Source: Prochlorococcus sp. AG-436-D21
GTDB taxonomy: Bacteria; Cyanobacteriota; Cyanobacteriia; PCC-6307; Cyanobiaceae
NCBI GenBank assembly: GCA_003212655.1
Contig: QCPF01000002.1
Location: 1-64,000 of the forward strand
Direction of reading: 5' to 3'
DNA: 64,000 bases
This document shows, in pieces, positions 6,596 to 19,909 of this stretch (positions are counted from its first letter, which is position 1; every line of letters begins with the position of its first letter). Position numbers and translations under genes: made by a program. The notes under the pieces were generated by a model, which saw only the letters and a program-made list of their open reading frames with translations, was not told where the DNA came from and searched no databases.

Positions 6596-8164
6596 ATGAA
6601 AGAAAGTTTATCTGGAACACTCGCTATTGATTTAGGTAATACTAATACTGTAATAGCTTTTCAAGATCAAAAAGATATAAATTCTACTTTAGTTGAAATA
6701 CCAAATATTACATCATCTCCAGGAGTTATTCCTACAGCAGTTTGGTTCGAGGAACCTTCAAAGATTCCTAAAATTGGTATTAGTGCCCTGAAGATGAGGG
6801 ATAACTCAAATTCTGATTTATTTTTTCATTCAAACTTTAAAAGATTAATTGGAAATTCTATTGAAAAAATTAACCAAAAAAATATTTTAAACCCCAATGA
6901 ATGCGGCGAAAAGTTTTTTCAAAGTTTGTGGGCAAACATTCCTCCCAAGTATGAGATCAAAAGACTTGTTTTAACGGCTCCAATAGATACATATAAGGGT
7001 TACCGAGAATGGTTAGTCAATCTTTGCGAGGATATATCTGTAGATGAAATAGCCCTTGTTGATGAGCCTACTGCGGCAAGCTTAGGAATAAATGTACCAT
7101 TTGGCTCAAAAATTATGACATTAGATATTGGAGGAAGTACAGTCGATATGAATATAGTCAAGATAGAAGGTGGAGAAGGAAAATCTGGTCCAATTGCTGA
7201 ACTATTAAAATTTAAAGGTATTGATGTAAGCTCAATTTCAAAACAAAAGATAAGATGTGCAGAAATAATTGGAAAAACAGGCTCAAAAATTGGTGGAAAA
7301 GATTTTGATCAATGGATAGTTAATTATTTTATTCCTGGTAATAATTATGTTTCTAATCTTTTAAAGGCAGAAGAATTAAAATGTAAGCTCAGCTCATCTT
7401 CAATCAAATATGAATATAAATATCCAATAAAATTATTTACTGAACAAAATCAAGAAAAAGAATTTTACCTAAGTAAAGAAATATTTGAGAAAATACTCAT
7501 TGAAAATAATCTTCTGAATCACCTTAATTCTTTACTCAAAGATTTATTAAATCAAGCAAGAGGCAAATTTTGCACGGTCGACGACTTAAATTCAATTGTT
7601 TTGGTTGGTGGAGGAACTCAAATACCATTGATTAAAGAATGGATAACAAAAAAAATTTCAAAGATTCAAATAAAGTCGCCACCTCCCATCGAATCAATAG
7701 CTTTGGGTGCATTAGCAATGACCCCTGGGGTAAAAATTAAAGACATATTAAATAAAGGATTATCTATAAGATTATTTAATAAAAGAGAACAAAAACACTT
7801 TTGGCATCCTATTTTTTGTAGAGGGCAAACATGGCCGACAGAAAACCCATTTAAACTAATCCTTCAAGCCAGTAATGAGAAGCAGAAAATATTCGAAATA
7901 ATAATTGGAGAGACACAAAAAGAAAGATCATATGATGTTATTTTTGAAAATGGATTACCAAAGTTATCAGAGGTTCAAAATGAAGAAGAAATTATAAAAT
8001 GGAAAAAAAACCCACTCAAAATAGTACTAGAAAATGAATCAAATATTGGAGAAGACAACTTAAAACTTTTTTTTAAAATTACGAAAAGTGCTGATTTATT
8101 AGTTAAGTGTTTTGATATTAAAGATAAATTTTTAGGAGAGTATAATTTAGGAAATATTTTCTGA
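6596..8164 (+). CDS. Hsp70/DnaK-like ATPase with divergent C-terminus
   Basis: 522 residues, shorter than the roughly 640 of true DnaK. The actin-like ATPase domain is intact: phosphate 1 motif LAIDLGNTNTVIAF near residue 9, VDEPTAASLGIN, phosphate 2 LDIGGSTVDM and adenosine motif IVLVGGGTQIP. After about residue 390 the sequence is unlike a standard substrate-binding domain and lacks the usual DnaK lid and tail. It is therefore an Hsp70-family chaperone or chaperone-like ATPase of uncertain client range. It stands alone, without grpE or dnaJ next to it, and converges closely on pyrR. Confidence 0.85.
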   Translation: MKESLSGTLAIDLGNTNTVIAFQDQKDINSTLVEIPNITSSPGVIPTAVWFEEPSKIPKIGISALKMRDNSNSDLFFHSNFKRLIGNSIEKINQKNILNPNECGEKFFQSLWANIPPKYEIKRLVLTAPIDTYKGYREWLVNLCEDISVDEIALVDEPTAASLGINVPFGSKIMTLDIGGSTVDMNIVKIEGGEGKSGPIAELLKFKGIDVSSISKQKIRCAEIIGKTGSKIGGKDFDQWIVNYFIPGNNYVSNLLKAEELKCKLSSSSIKYEYKYPIKLFTEQNQEKEFYLSKEIFEKILIENNLLNHLNSLLKDLLNQARGKFCTVDDLNSIVLVGGGTQIPLIKEWITKKISKIQIKSPPPIESIALGALAMTPGVKIKDILNKGLSIRLFNKREQKHFWHPIFCRGQTWPTENPFKLILQASNEKQKIFEIIIGETQKERSYDVIFENGLPKLSEVQNEEEIIKWKKNPLKIVLENESNIGEDNLKLFFKITKSADLLVKCFDIKDKFLGEYNLGNIF

Positions 8165-8171
8165 AAGCAAA

Positions 8172-8708
8172 CTATTCAAGAAAAACTCCTTCCTCATTAT
8201 CAACATTCTTTAAACGTAAACTAATACTTTCAATTTTACTAGTTGGCACTTTTTTACCACAAAAATCTGGTTGAATAGGCAATTCTCTATGACCTCTATC
8301 TACCATTACTAATAGCATCACTCTTTGCGGTCTGCCCCATGAATATAAAGCATCCATTGCGGCTCTAATTGTTCTACCTGTAAAAATTACATCATCTATT
8401 AAAAGAATTTCTTGTTTCTCGATTGGGGTTGGAATATCTGCAGCTTGTATTAGGCGAGTTCCAACTCTACTTTGATCATCTCTATAAAAAGTTGGATCAA
8501 TTGTTCCTTTTTTAACTCTTAAACCTGTCCTACAGAATAATTCCTTTTCTAGTACTTCGGTCAGCTCAATTCCTCTAGTCGGAATACCAACCAATAGAAG
8601 GTTATCCAGTTTTTTGACTTTTTCAATAATTTCGGAAGTTAAACGGGAAATAGTATTTCTAAGCTCAACTTCATTAAGTATTACGATCTTTTTTGTTTTC
8701 TCGGACAT
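8172..8708 (-). CDS. pyrR: PyrR-type uracil phosphoribosyltransferase / pyr regulator
   Basis: 178 residues, the normal length. The PRPP-binding motif is EILLIDDVIFTGRTIRAA, and VGIPTRGIEL and RVMLLVMVDRGHRELP match PyrR. In Bacillus PyrR binds pyr mRNA to control attenuation and has weak uracil phosphoribosyltransferase activity converting uracil and PRPP to UMP. No pyrimidine synthesis gene is adjacent, so the enzymatic role may be the main one here. It is transcribed away from gpmI across a 136-base divergent promoter gap. Confidence 0.92.
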   Translation of the reverse strand: MSEKTKKIVILNEVELRNTISRLTSEIIEKVKKLDNLLLVGIPTRGIELTEVLEKELFCRTGLRVKKGTIDPTFYRDDQSRVGTRLIQAADIPTPIEKQEILLIDDVIFTGRTIRAAMDALYSWGRPQRVMLLVMVDRGHRELPIQPDFCGKKVPTSKIESISLRLKNVDNEEGVFLE

Positions 8709-8844
8709 GATTTATCAATAAATAAAGTCTTTTACTATTTTCATAAATTAGCAAAAGCTAACTATGTTAAATATAAATTGTTAAAGAGTAACGTTTGAAG
8801 CTAAATTTAAGGTTGGATCAGTTAAAAATGAATTTGATCTAAGT

Positions 8845-10467
8845 ATGACAAAGATTAGCAGCAAAAATATAACAAGATTAAGTGTTCCTCAGAGCCCTGT
8901 AGTTCTCGCAATACTAGATGGATGGGGATATCGGAAGGAAAAATCAAATAATGCTATAAGTAATGCCAGCACACCAATTATGGATTCATTGTGGCATGCT
9001 TATCCCCACACCTTAATAAGTGCCAGTGGATCTGATGTAGGCCTCCCGGATGGTCAAATGGGCAATTCAGAGGTAGGGCATCTTACAATTGGTTCGGGAA
9101 GAATAATACAACAAGAACTTGTAAGGATCTCAAATATTGTAAAAAATAATCAATTAGGCTTGGTAAATGAATTAAAAGATATGGCTGAATCATTAAAGAA
9201 AAATAATTCTACATTGCATATCACGGGATTATGTTCCGATGGAGGCGTTCATAGTCATATCGATCATTTATTAGGTTTAATAAAATGGGCATCTGATAAT
9301 GAAATCAAAAAAGTTGCAATACATATTATTACTGATGGAAGAGATACTCCTGCGAAAAGTGCCTCTAAATATCTAAATCAAATAGAGTCATGTATAAAAA
9401 AATTTAATACAGGAGAAATAGCTTCCATATGTGGAAGATACTGGATAATGGATAGAAATCTATTATGGGATAGGACACAAAAAGCATATTCTAATTTAAC
9501 TGATCCAGATATCCCAATATCAGATCTTTCTCCTCAGGATTATATAGAAAAAAGTTATGCCAAAAACATAACCGATGAATTTATAGAGCCCATACGAATG
9601 TCTGAAAACTATCTTAAAGATGGTGATAGTTTAATTTGCTTTAACTTTCGTCCAGACAGAGCAAGACAAATAGTCAAATCTCTTTCAAGCAATAACTTCT
9701 CAGACTTTGAAAGAAAAAATTATCCAAATCTAGATTTAATCACTTTTACTCAATATGATCCAAGCTTTGCCGTTAAAGTTGTGTTTCCTCCTGAATCACT
9801 TAATAACTTTATAGGTCAAATAGTATCAGAAAACGGACTTAAACAATACAGAACCGCGGAAACTGAAAAATATCCTCACGTAACATACTTTTTCAATGGA
9901 GGAGTTGAAATTCCTTTACCTGGAGAAGAGAGACATTTGATCCCATCTCCACGAGTTGCGACTTATGATTTGGAACCCGAAATGTCTGCTGAGGAACTAA
10001 CTATTAGTTGCTCTAAAGCAATTAAAAGTGGGAATTATGCTTTTGTTGTAATTAATTTTGCCAATCCTGATATGGTTGGTCACACAGGCAACATGGATGC
10101 AACAGTTAAAGCTATAGAAAAAGTAGATAAGTGCGTAGGTCAAATAGTTAATGCAACTGGAGAAATGGGTGGAAGCATTCTTATTACAGCCGATCATGGT
10201 AATGCAGAGGTAATGAAAGGAGCTGAAGGCGAACCATGGACAGCACATACCACAAATAAAGTTCCACTAATTTTGATTGAAGGGGAAAAAAGAAAAATAC
10301 CAAATATGGGAAATGAAATTAATTTAAGAGATAATGCCGGCTTAGCAGATATTGCTCCCACTTTATTGCAATTATTAAATCTCCCAATACCAATAGAAAT
10401 GACAGGCAAATCTCTTATTCAAGAAATTGAATTAAAAGGTTATAATAAGGTTGTCCAACACGTTTAA
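8845..10467 (+). CDS. gpmI: 2,3-bisphosphoglycerate-independent phosphoglycerate mutase
   Basis: 540 residues. It interconverts 3- and 2-phosphoglycerate using two metal ions and a phosphoserine. Visible landmarks are the metal-binding start ILDGWGYR, the catalytic serine in [15 protein letters not shown] (S75), [17 protein letters not shown], and the C-terminal metal sites [12 protein letters not shown] and ITADHGNAE. It connects carbon fixation products to lower glycolysis. secG follows after 22 bases on the same strand, suggesting a shared transcript ending at the terminator near 10.74 kb. Confidence 0.96.
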   Translation: MTKISSKNITRLSVPQSPVVLAILDGWGYRKEKSNNAISNASTPIMDSLWHAYPHTLISASGSDVGLPDGQMGNSEVGHLTIGSGRIIQQELVRISNIVKNNQLGLVNELKDMAESLKKNNSTLHITGLCSDGGVHSHIDHLLGLIKWASDNEIKKVAIHIITDGRDTPAKSASKYLNQIESCIKKFNTGEIASICGRYWIMDRNLLWDRTQKAYSNLTDPDIPISDLSPQDYIEKSYAKNITDEFIEPIRMSENYLKDGDSLICFNFRPDRARQIVKSLSSNNFSDFERKNYPNLDLITFTQYDPSFAVKVVFPPESLNNFIGQIVSENGLKQYRTAETEKYPHVTYFFNGGVEIPLPGEERHLIPSPRVATYDLEPEMSAEELTISCSKAIKSGNYAFVVINFANPDMVGHTGNMDATVKAIEKVDKCVGQIVNATGEMGGSILITADHGNAEVMKGAEGEPWTAHTTNKVPLILIEGEKRKIPNMGNEINLRDNAGLADIAPTLLQLLNLPIPIEMTGKSLIQEIELKGYNKVVQHV

Positions 10468-10489
10468 AGTTAATAAAAGTATTTAAGCA

Positions 10490-10717
10490 ATGATTGAAAT
10501 TATTAGTTGGATATGGGTTTTTTCTGGAGTTCTTCTCATTCTCTTAGTTTTACTTCATAGTCCTAAGGGTGATGGAATGGGAGGAATAGCAGCAAGCGGA
10601 AGTTCTATGTTCAATAGCGCAAGTAGTGCAGAGGCCTCTCTAAACAAAATAACTTGGACTTTTTTAGTGATATTTTTATCTCTCGCAATTATTCTTAGCG
10701 CTGGTTGGATTTCATAA
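10490..10717 (+). CDS. secG: Sec translocase subunit SecG
   Basis: 75 residues with two hydrophobic segments (about 3-23 and 52-72). Between them is the conserved glycine- and serine-rich loop with KGDGMGG and a GSS repeat, typical of SecG. The protein sits in the plasma and thylakoid membranes and assists SecYE-mediated export. It lies directly behind gpmI and is followed by a convincing intrinsic terminator. Confidence 0.92.
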   Translation: MIEIISWIWVFSGVLLILLVLLHSPKGDGMGGIAASGSSMFNSASSAEASLNKITWTFLVIFLSLAIILSAGWIS

Positions 10718-10724
10718 AAGTAAA

Positions 10725-10754
10725 AAAAAGGACCATTTTTGAATGATCCTTTTT
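10725..10754. terminator. bidirectional intrinsic terminator between secG and groEL
   Basis: AAAAAGGACCATT and AATGATCCTTTTT form a 13-pair stem with one G-T wobble around a four-base loop. The A and T runs flank the stem so that it can terminate transcription from either side. It lies just after the secG stop and about 30 bases beyond the groEL stop, which converge here. It is one of only two convincing intrinsic terminators in the window. Confidence 0.8.
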
Positions 10755-10783
10755 AGAAAATTTATTAAAAAACTAGTGTTTAG

Positions 10784-12448
<1,665 letters not shown>

Positions 12449-12471
12449 TTAATAATTTTTGAAAAAAAATT

Positions 12472-12783
12472 TTAGCTTACTACAGCTAAAATATCCTTTT
12501 CTGAGAGTAAGACATATTCATCTCCTCCCAATTTTATGTCTGTGCCAGCATATTTGCTGTACAAGACTTTGTCGCCAATACTCACTTCGGGAGTTTGTCG
12601 AGAACCATCATCATTAAGCTTGCCAGGACCAACCTGAGCAACTTCTCCAACTTGTGGTTTTTCTTTAGCTGAATCAGGCAAAAGAATGCCCCCAGCAGTT
12701 TTTTCCTCAGATGCGGAAACCTTGATAAATATTCTATCTCCCAGTGGTTTTACTGTAGAGACTGTAAGTGAAACAGCTGCCAT
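12472..12783 (-). CDS. groES: co-chaperonin GroES (10 kDa)
   Basis: 103 residues. The family pattern is complete: [12 protein letters not shown] at the start, the mobile loop [18 protein letters not shown] that docks on GroEL, and a C-terminal beta strand with [13 protein letters not shown]. It caps the GroEL ring. It is the first gene of the operon. In the roughly 220 bases before it, shared with atpD, I could not find a CIRCE inverted repeat, so HrcA control is not supported here. Confidence 0.97.
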
Positions 12784-12999
12784 AAATTAATGGAGTATCA
12801 TGATTGAGACGCTTTGCGTCATAAAAATGGAAAGAGAAATTCTCCATCCGTATCATCAACAACATAATCTGCAAAGCGGCAATTAAACCATACTTAAACT
12901 GTGCGGGTGGCCGAACCCATTTAACGAAACGACCCATGAGGTGGTAGTATTTTCGGATTATGAGCTGTTTTAAATCAGCTAATCACCACCAATCAATAA

Positions 13000-14463
<1,464 letters not shown>

Positions 14464-14500
14464 TTATCTGAATATATTTAACCTTCAATAATTTAATTTA

Positions 14501-14905
14501 ATGGCAATTTCTCTAAAAGTTTTAGCTCCCAACAAAAATGTTTATCAAGGCGAAGCTGAAGAAGTAATCCTTCCTAGCACTACTGGTCAACTAGGTATAT
14601 TACCAGGACACATCTCTTTAGTTACCGCTATAGATATTGGCGTTTTAAGGCTAAGAATGAATTCCAAATGGGAATCAATAGCCCTAATGGGAGGCTTCGC
14701 TGAAATTGAATCAGATGAAGTCATAGTTTTAGTAAATAATGCTGAAATTGGTTCTGAAATCAATGTTCAAAATGCTGAACAAGATCTTAAGGAAGCAAAA
14801 ATAGCAATTAGCAAATTTTCTGGAAATGAAAAAAATCCAGAAAAAATAAAGGCTCTGAAAGAAGTTTCGAAGGCTGAGGCTAGAATTCAAGCTGCAAAGA
14901 ACTAA
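14501..14905 (+). CDS. atpC: ATP synthase F1 epsilon subunit
   Basis: 134 residues. The N-terminal beta sandwich is recognisable ([22 protein letters not shown] and [17 protein letters not shown]), followed by a short two-helix C-terminus. Epsilon links gamma to the c-ring and limits wasteful ATP hydrolysis, important in the dark. It is called atpE in plastid naming. It follows atpD by 37 bases and ends 3 bases before the convergent PSRP-3 gene, with no clear terminator. Confidence 0.95.
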   Translation: MAISLKVLAPNKNVYQGEAEEVILPSTTGQLGILPGHISLVTAIDIGVLRLRMNSKWESIALMGGFAEIESDEVIVLVNNAEIGSEINVQNAEQDLKEAKIAISKFSGNEKNPEKIKALKEVSKAEARIQAAKN

Positions 14906-14908
14906 ATC

Positions 14909-15382
14909 TTAAGCTGTTCCACAAAAAGTCACCTCAGGAAACTTTAATTTGGCTTCTTCTAATTTCTTTGTTTTACCCTCTTCCTGCCAATAATTTATTA
15001 CTTCAGTAGCTTTATTCAGTATTTCTACTCTTTCATTATCTGTAATCCAACCTTTATTCTCCAGCTCACTTTTTAATTTTTCCCAAGCATCATCTCTTGG
15101 CCAAAAATAATAAGCAGTAAGTGGACTTGGGCCTCCGCCTACTATTTGATCGACTGCTAAAGCAACATTATCAGGTAACCACAATACTTTTATTATGAAC
15201 CTTCCTTCATCAGGTTTAGGGGTATAACCAGTAGGTACTCCATCTTCATCAATAGTGGCAGCTGCTAATACAGCCGTAGCACCCATCATTCCTGAATTTA
15301 GAGAATTTTTAGTCTTTGGGGCATCACTGTTTTTTCCCTTTTTTTCTGTTGAATCTTGATTTAACTTATCTGATGAGGTCAT
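14909..15382 (-). CDS. 30S ribosomal protein PSRP-3 (Ycf65 family)
   Basis: 157 residues. The last 100 match the plastid-specific ribosomal protein 3/Ycf65 family: [52 protein letters not shown] and a C-terminal KFPEVTF. It is a small-subunit ribosomal protein of cyanobacteria and plastids. The first 50 residues are a polar, lysine/serine-rich extension and a short alanine-rich stretch, probably disordered and longer than in many homologues. The start is supported by lack of a closer suitable ATG before the extension ends. Confidence 0.88.
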   Translation of the reverse strand: MTSSDKLNQDSTEKKGKNSDAPKTKNSLNSGMMGATAVLAAATIDEDGVPTGYTPKPDEGRFIIKVLWLPDNVALAVDQIVGGGPSPLTAYYFWPRDDAWEKLKSELENKGWITDNERVEILNKATEVINYWQEEGKTKKLEEAKLKFPEVTFCGTA

Positions 15383-15488
15383 TCACTTATTTATGTTTAA
15401 TAAATAATTTATCAGTTTATGGTCACATTTTGATTGATTTATTCAAAATTTCTTGATTTTAGTTATCGATTCCTCCTTAAAATAATTT

Positions 15489-15647
15489 TTATCTATCATG
15501 AGATACCTCATAAAATTCGTAAATAGTAGCTTCTAATGAATCCCAAAGATCTTTAGGAATATCGTTTTCTTCTGCGAACATGCCAAGCTGGCTGGCTAAG
15601 CCTCTTGCCTGAGAGAGTTTTGAATCATATGAATCGGACTTATTCAT
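15489..15647 (-). CDS. small acidic conserved-type protein, 52 aa
   Basis: ATG to TAA, 52 residues, from MNKSDSYDSKLSQARGLAS onwards, with an acidic helical body and one tryptophan (KDLWDSLEATIYEFYEV). The composition is that of a soluble helical protein, and the frame fills the gap between PSRP-3 and the aminopeptidase gene. It lacks membrane segments, cysteines and recognised motifs, so the function is unknown. It starts 54 bases after the pepP stop on the same strand. Confidence 0.6.
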   Translation of the reverse strand: MNKSDSYDSKLSQARGLASQLGMFAEENDIPKDLWDSLEATIYEFYEVSHDR

Positions 15648-15701
15648 TTTTGTACTCTAAACTTTATAAAAATAAATCTATTAACTAGATTAAGTCAAAT
15701 T

Positions 15702-17027
15702 TTAGGATTCTAAATCAGAAATTTCTTTTAGTGCAGCAATACTTAAAACTTCTGGGTTTGCATCTTTGACAAGAACATCATCTTCTATTCTTATCCCTAT
15801 GCCTTTCCATTTCTCGTCAATTAAAGGTTGCCCCTCAGGGACTGGGATCCTATCACTTATATAGATCCCAGGTTCTACCGTAAGAATCATTCCATTCTTT
15901 AATGGCACTTCATAGTCTCCCATTCTGTATGCTCCAACATCATGAACATCTAAACCGAGCCAATGTCCAGTTCTATGCATGTATAGATGTTTATATGATT
16001 GATTCTCTATTATCTCCTCAGTGCTGCCCGATAATAAACCAATTTCCTTTAATCCATCTATCAGAATTGTTAAAGCGACATTATGAACAGTACTAGAATT
16101 TGATCCAGTTACGGCACTTTTAATTGCATTTTTCTGGGCACTTAATACAATTTCATAAATAATTTTTTGCTCATTAGAAAATTTACCACCTATTGGAATA
16201 GTTCTTGTTATGTCTCCATTGTAATAATCAATTAGTGAGCAGCCAGCATCCACCAACAATAAATCTTCCTTCTTCAAGGGTGAGTTATTTGAAGTGTAAT
16301 GCAAAATACAGGCATTATCTCCTGATGCAACAATCGAGTTATAAGCAGGTCCTCTCGCCCCTTTTTCCAGAAAAAATCCCTCTAGAAGACCCTGAATTTG
16401 TCTTTCATTTTTCTTTGATGAGATAGATTTTCTAACTAATTCATGAGCTTCAGCTGAGATTTGTATAGCTTCTTTCATTCTCTTAATTTCAAATTCACTT
16501 TTAATTAATCTCATCTCATTTAAATAAATTTCTGGAGATTTTATAGAATTTCCACCAATGCCTAATCTTGAGCGTTTTTCAAGTTGTTGTGAAAAAATTT
16601 CTAGTATTATTTTCTCAACTGATGGATGCTTACCAATAGAAAAAACAATTTCATCAGAACCATTTATATAGGCTGGGAGTAAATCTTTTAATTCGCTTAT
16701 TGAGTGAGCCTTATCAGCATTAAACTCTTTTTCAGCGCCTTCTAAACCCCATCTAAAGCCATGCCAGACTTCGCTCATAACATCTTTAGGAGAAACAAAC
16801 ATAATAAATCTCTCTCCCTTTGGCTTATGAGATAAGAAAAGAGCGATTGCGTCTGGCTCATCAAAACCGGTTAAATACCAAAAATTGCTATCTTGTCTAA
16901 AAGGATATTCACAATCAGCATGATGCTTTACGAGATTAGCGCTTGGGATAATAGCAGCTTTTCCATTTAATTTGTTGAGGAAGATTTCTCTTCTTTCTTC
17001 AAAAACTTTATTTTCAGGTTTAAACAT
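15702..17027 (-). CDS. pepP: Xaa-Pro aminopeptidase (M24 family)
   Basis: 441 residues. The N-terminal domain (about 1-170) has the aminopeptidase P features YPFRQDSNFWYLTGFDEPDA. The C-terminal pita-bread domain holds the dinuclear metal ligands: VDAGCSLIDYYNGDITRT (two aspartates), HRTGHWLGLDVHDVG (histidine), TVEPGIYI and GIRIEDDVL (two glutamates). It releases the N-terminal residue from peptides with proline in second place. It is transcribed away from the DUF21 protein gene across a 74-base gap. Confidence 0.94.
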   Translation of the reverse strand: MFKPENKVFEERREIFLNKLNGKAAIIPSANLVKHHADCEYPFRQDSNFWYLTGFDEPDAIALFLSHKPKGERFIMFVSPKDVMSEVWHGFRWGLEGAEKEFNADKAHSISELKDLLPAYINGSDEIVFSIGKHPSVEKIILEIFSQQLEKRSRLGIGGNSIKSPEIYLNEMRLIKSEFEIKRMKEAIQISAEAHELVRKSISSKKNERQIQGLLEGFFLEKGARGPAYNSIVASGDNACILHYTSNNSPLKKEDLLLVDAGCSLIDYYNGDITRTIPIGGKFSNEQKIIYEIVLSAQKNAIKSAVTGSNSSTVHNVALTILIDGLKEIGLLSGSTEEIIENQSYKHLYMHRTGHWLGLDVHDVGAYRMGDYEVPLKNGMILTVEPGIYISDRIPVPEGQPLIDEKWKGIGIRIEDDVLVKDANPEVLSIAALKEISDLES

Positions 17028-17101
17028 AAATTGTGTATTGGCGTGTTTAAAAAAAAAATGGAAGAATGAATTAATACAGATTTAGTACCTAATCTATTTT
17101 A

Positions 17102-18085
17102 ATGGAACCAAGTGTTTACGGTTTAGTTGTTCTTATAATTATTATCTTAATTGGATCAGCATGTTGTTCGGGAGTAGAAGCTGCTTTTTTAGCTGTAAAT
17201 TCAATTCGAATTCTAGAGATAGCCTCTAAGCAAAAACCAAAAAGTTCTGCGAATCAACTCCTTAAACTTAGAAAACATCTTGGGAGGACATTAACTGTAA
17301 TTACTATTACTAATAATGGATTTAACATAATTGGAAGTCTTATTTTAGGTGTATATGGAGCATTGGTAATTAATAGTAGTTATGGATTAACCCTGTTTTC
17401 AATTACTTTTTATATATTAGTTGTCTTAGTAGGAGAAGTACTACCAAAAGCTCTTGGCACAAGATTTTCAATTCAAATAGCACTATTATCTGTTCCTATC
17501 TTGCGAATATTAAATACTTTAATGAGGCCATTCTTAATATTAATTGAACAGATATTTCCAGTTATTACAGCAGAAAACGAAATTTCAACTGATGAAGAAG
17601 AAATTAGACAAATGGCAAAAATTGGAAGTCAAAAAGGTTTTATAGAGGCTGATGAGGCAGCAATGATATTTAAGGTTTTTCAATTAAATGATTTAAAAGC
17701 AAAAGACTTAATGACCCCTAGGGTATCGGCACCTTGTCTTGATGGGTCTTCAAATCTTGATGAAATTTCAAAACTTATAATGTCTGACAGCTCTCCATGG
17801 TGGGTTATTTTGGGAGATAAAGTTGACAAAATACAAGGGGTAGTTAAGCGTGAAAAAATGTTGGCAGAGTTAATTAATCGGCAAAATAAAAAATTATTAT
17901 CAGAAATTTGCGAACCTGTGGACTACATTCCCGAAATGATTAAAGCAGATCAATTATTAACTAAATTTGACAAGGATCATAAAGGAGTGAAAGTAGTAGT
18001 AGATGAATTCGGGGGATTCGTGGGAATTATTGGTGCAGAAGCTGTGTTATCTGTATTAGCCGGTTGGTGGAAGAATAAATTATGA
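17102..18085 (+). CDS. CNNM/CorC-type membrane protein (DUF21 and CBS region)
   Basis: 327 residues. The first 150 or so form a DUF21 (CNNM) membrane domain with about four hydrophobic segments and the CSGVEAAFLAVNS motif. A cytosolic CBS-pair region follows, starting around the acidic linker TDEEEIRQMA and including KDLMTPR and a second repeat ending VDEFGGFVGIIG. Relatives are implicated in magnesium or cobalt efflux; they were once labelled haemolysins. There is no C-terminal CorC_HlyC domain, so it is a short version. Its stop overlaps the GTPase gene by 4 bases. Confidence 0.88.
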   Translation: MEPSVYGLVVLIIIILIGSACCSGVEAAFLAVNSIRILEIASKQKPKSSANQLLKLRKHLGRTLTVITITNNGFNIIGSLILGVYGALVINSSYGLTLFSITFYILVVLVGEVLPKALGTRFSIQIALLSVPILRILNTLMRPFLILIEQIFPVITAENEISTDEEEIRQMAKIGSQKGFIEADEAAMIFKVFQLNDLKAKDLMTPRVSAPCLDGSSNLDEISKLIMSDSSPWWVILGDKVDKIQGVVKREKMLAELINRQNKKLLSEICEPVDYIPEMIKADQLLTKFDKDHKGVKVVVDEFGGFVGIIGAEAVLSVLAGWWKNKL

Positions 18086-19323
18086 AACAATTTAAAATTA
18101 AAGAAAATTATTTACTTTTAAAAAAATGGTGGGAGACTATTGATCTTACCAATTATGAAAAAAGTTTTTTTAATAAAGAAATAATTTCTTTTAATCAACA
18201 ACTTTTAAGACTCAAAGAAAAAAAAATAAGAATTGGCGCATATGGCAAATCAGGTGTAGGAAAATCCTCTGTTTTAAACTATTTATTAAAAAAAGAGATA
18301 TTCAAAACAGATATTATTAATGGGACCACAAAAGAAATACAATCGGAAATTTGTAATCTTAAAGATCAAACACTCAATAGTTTAGAGTTACTTGATTCTC
18401 CAGGATTTGATTTCTGCAATATTAAATCTCCAGATAAAGTTTACTCTTACATAAATCATTCAGATCTTATTCTTTTTATAATTTCGGGAGATTTAAATAG
18501 AAATGAGTTAAACGAAATCAACTCTTTTATAAAAGATGGAAAAAAAATTATTTTAATTTTAAACAAAATTGATCTATTTAATAAAAATGAATTAAAAGAA
18601 ATAATTGAAAATATAAAGTTTAAGCTTCCAAAAGATTTAAATATTCCAATAATTATTAATAATGGAAACAATCTTAAAAATTACATAGCAAAATTAATCA
18701 ATCAATATGGTGAGATTCTATTAACACTAAATTCCATTCAATTAGCTGACAAATTGTTTCTGCGATTAAAAGAACAAAGATTGAAAAGAAGGCAGAAATT
18801 AGCTCAATCAACTATTGGTAAATTTTCGACTATAAAGGCATCCGCAGTAGCTCTTAATCCTTTTATTTTTTTTGATGTTGCTGGTAGTTTCGCTCTAGAT
18901 ACTGCATTGATTAACGAATTAAGTAATATTTATGGCTTAAAGTTAAAAGGTGAATCTACAAGAAAAATATTTAAAAATATATCCATTAATAATTTATGTT
19001 TGGGAGTCACTCAAGTCGGCGTCAATACCTCTTTCAACCTAATTAAGAAAGTAATCCTATTAACAGCACCTTTTACTAACGGGCTTTCATTATTACCCTA
19101 TGGACCCATAGCAATTATTCAAGCAGCAATCGCGGTTTATTCAACAAAAATTCTTGGGAAATTAGCAGCAAAAGAGATACTTATAAGAAGCAAAGCTTCT
19201 TTTATAGAGCCTGCTATTATGATCCAAAATATGAATTTTAATGACTCAGAGATTTTTAACCATATAAATATTTATTCTTCGAATAGAAGTTTTAATAGTA
19301 ATTTTGTTAGCATTCTGCCTTGA
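18082..19323 (+). CDS. GTPase with C-terminal DUF697-like membrane region
   Basis: 413 residues. A Ras-like GTPase domain spans about 45-210: P-loop GAYGKSGVGKSS, G3 LLDSPGFD and G4 LNKIDL. The second half has hydrophobic stretches (for example ALNPFIFFDVAGSFALDTALI and an alanine-rich segment near the end) resembling the DUF697 region of cyanobacterial and plastid GTPases. It probably works at a membrane. The start overlaps the upstream CNNM gene by ATGA, and nadD begins 7 bases after its stop, so it is part of a four-gene operon. Confidence 0.85.
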   Translation: MKQFKIKENYLLLKKWWETIDLTNYEKSFFNKEIISFNQQLLRLKEKKIRIGAYGKSGVGKSSVLNYLLKKEIFKTDIINGTTKEIQSEICNLKDQTLNSLELLDSPGFDFCNIKSPDKVYSYINHSDLILFIISGDLNRNELNEINSFIKDGKKIILILNKIDLFNKNELKEIIENIKFKLPKDLNIPIIINNGNNLKNYIAKLINQYGEILLTLNSIQLADKLFLRLKEQRLKRRQKLAQSTIGKFSTIKASAVALNPFIFFDVAGSFALDTALINELSNIYGLKLKGESTRKIFKNISINNLCLGVTQVGVNTSFNLIKKVILLTAPFTNGLSLLPYGPIAIIQAAIAVYSTKILGKLAAKEILIRSKASFIEPAIMIQNMNFNDSEIFNHINIYSSNRSFNSNFVSILP

Positions 19324-19330
19324 AACCTAA

Positions 19331-19909
19331 ATGGAAAAAAGCATTGCATTATTTGGTACCAGTGCAGATCCACCTACCATTGGACATGAGAAAATATTAG
19401 AAGAATTATCCAAAATATATGCTCATACCATTTGTTATGTAAGTAACAATCCAAAAAAAATTCACAAAGAGAATATCGCAATCCGTAGCAAATTATTAAA
19501 AATTCTTATTGAAGATTTAGATGATTATAAAATTTTATTTAATCAAAGTGTCACTAGCAAATGGGCAGTAGAGTCGATTAAAAAATGTAAAAAAATTTAT
19601 GAAATTGATAATTTAGATTTTGTTATTGGGAGTGATTTAATTCAAGATATTTTCTGCTGGAAAAATTTTGAAAAAATTATTAAAGAGGTAAGTTTTTTTA
19701 TAATTTTAAGAGAAGGTTATCCTGTTGAATCAAATACTCTTAAGATGTTAGAAACTTATAATGTGAAATTTAAGATTTCATCCATAAAAATCCCAAACAT
19801 TTCAAGTTCTAAGTTCAGATTAAATTTTAATTATTCTAATTTACCACCATCTTTAATAGATTTTGTTAGAAAGAATAATTTATATGAATCCACTAAATTA
19901 GTTGAATGA
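19331..19909 (+). CDS. nadD: nicotinate-nucleotide adenylyltransferase
   Basis: 192 residues. It joins nicotinate mononucleotide and ATP to give deamido-NAD. The N-terminal nucleotidyltransferase signature is FGTSADPPTIGH, with the conserved glycine-histidine, and the C-terminal ISSSKFR motif matches the ISSxxxR block of the family. It is placed immediately before NAD synthetase, which uses its product, and the two overlap by 4 bases (ATGA), so the last two steps of NAD synthesis are translationally coupled. Confidence 0.93.
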   Translation: MEKSIALFGTSADPPTIGHEKILEELSKIYAHTICYVSNNPKKIHKENIAIRSKLLKILIEDLDDYKILFNQSVTSKWAVESIKKCKKIYEIDNLDFVIGSDLIQDIFCWKNFEKIIKEVSFFIILREGYPVESNTLKMLETYNVKFKISSIKIPNISSSKFRLNFNYSNLPPSLIDFVRKNNLYESTKLVE

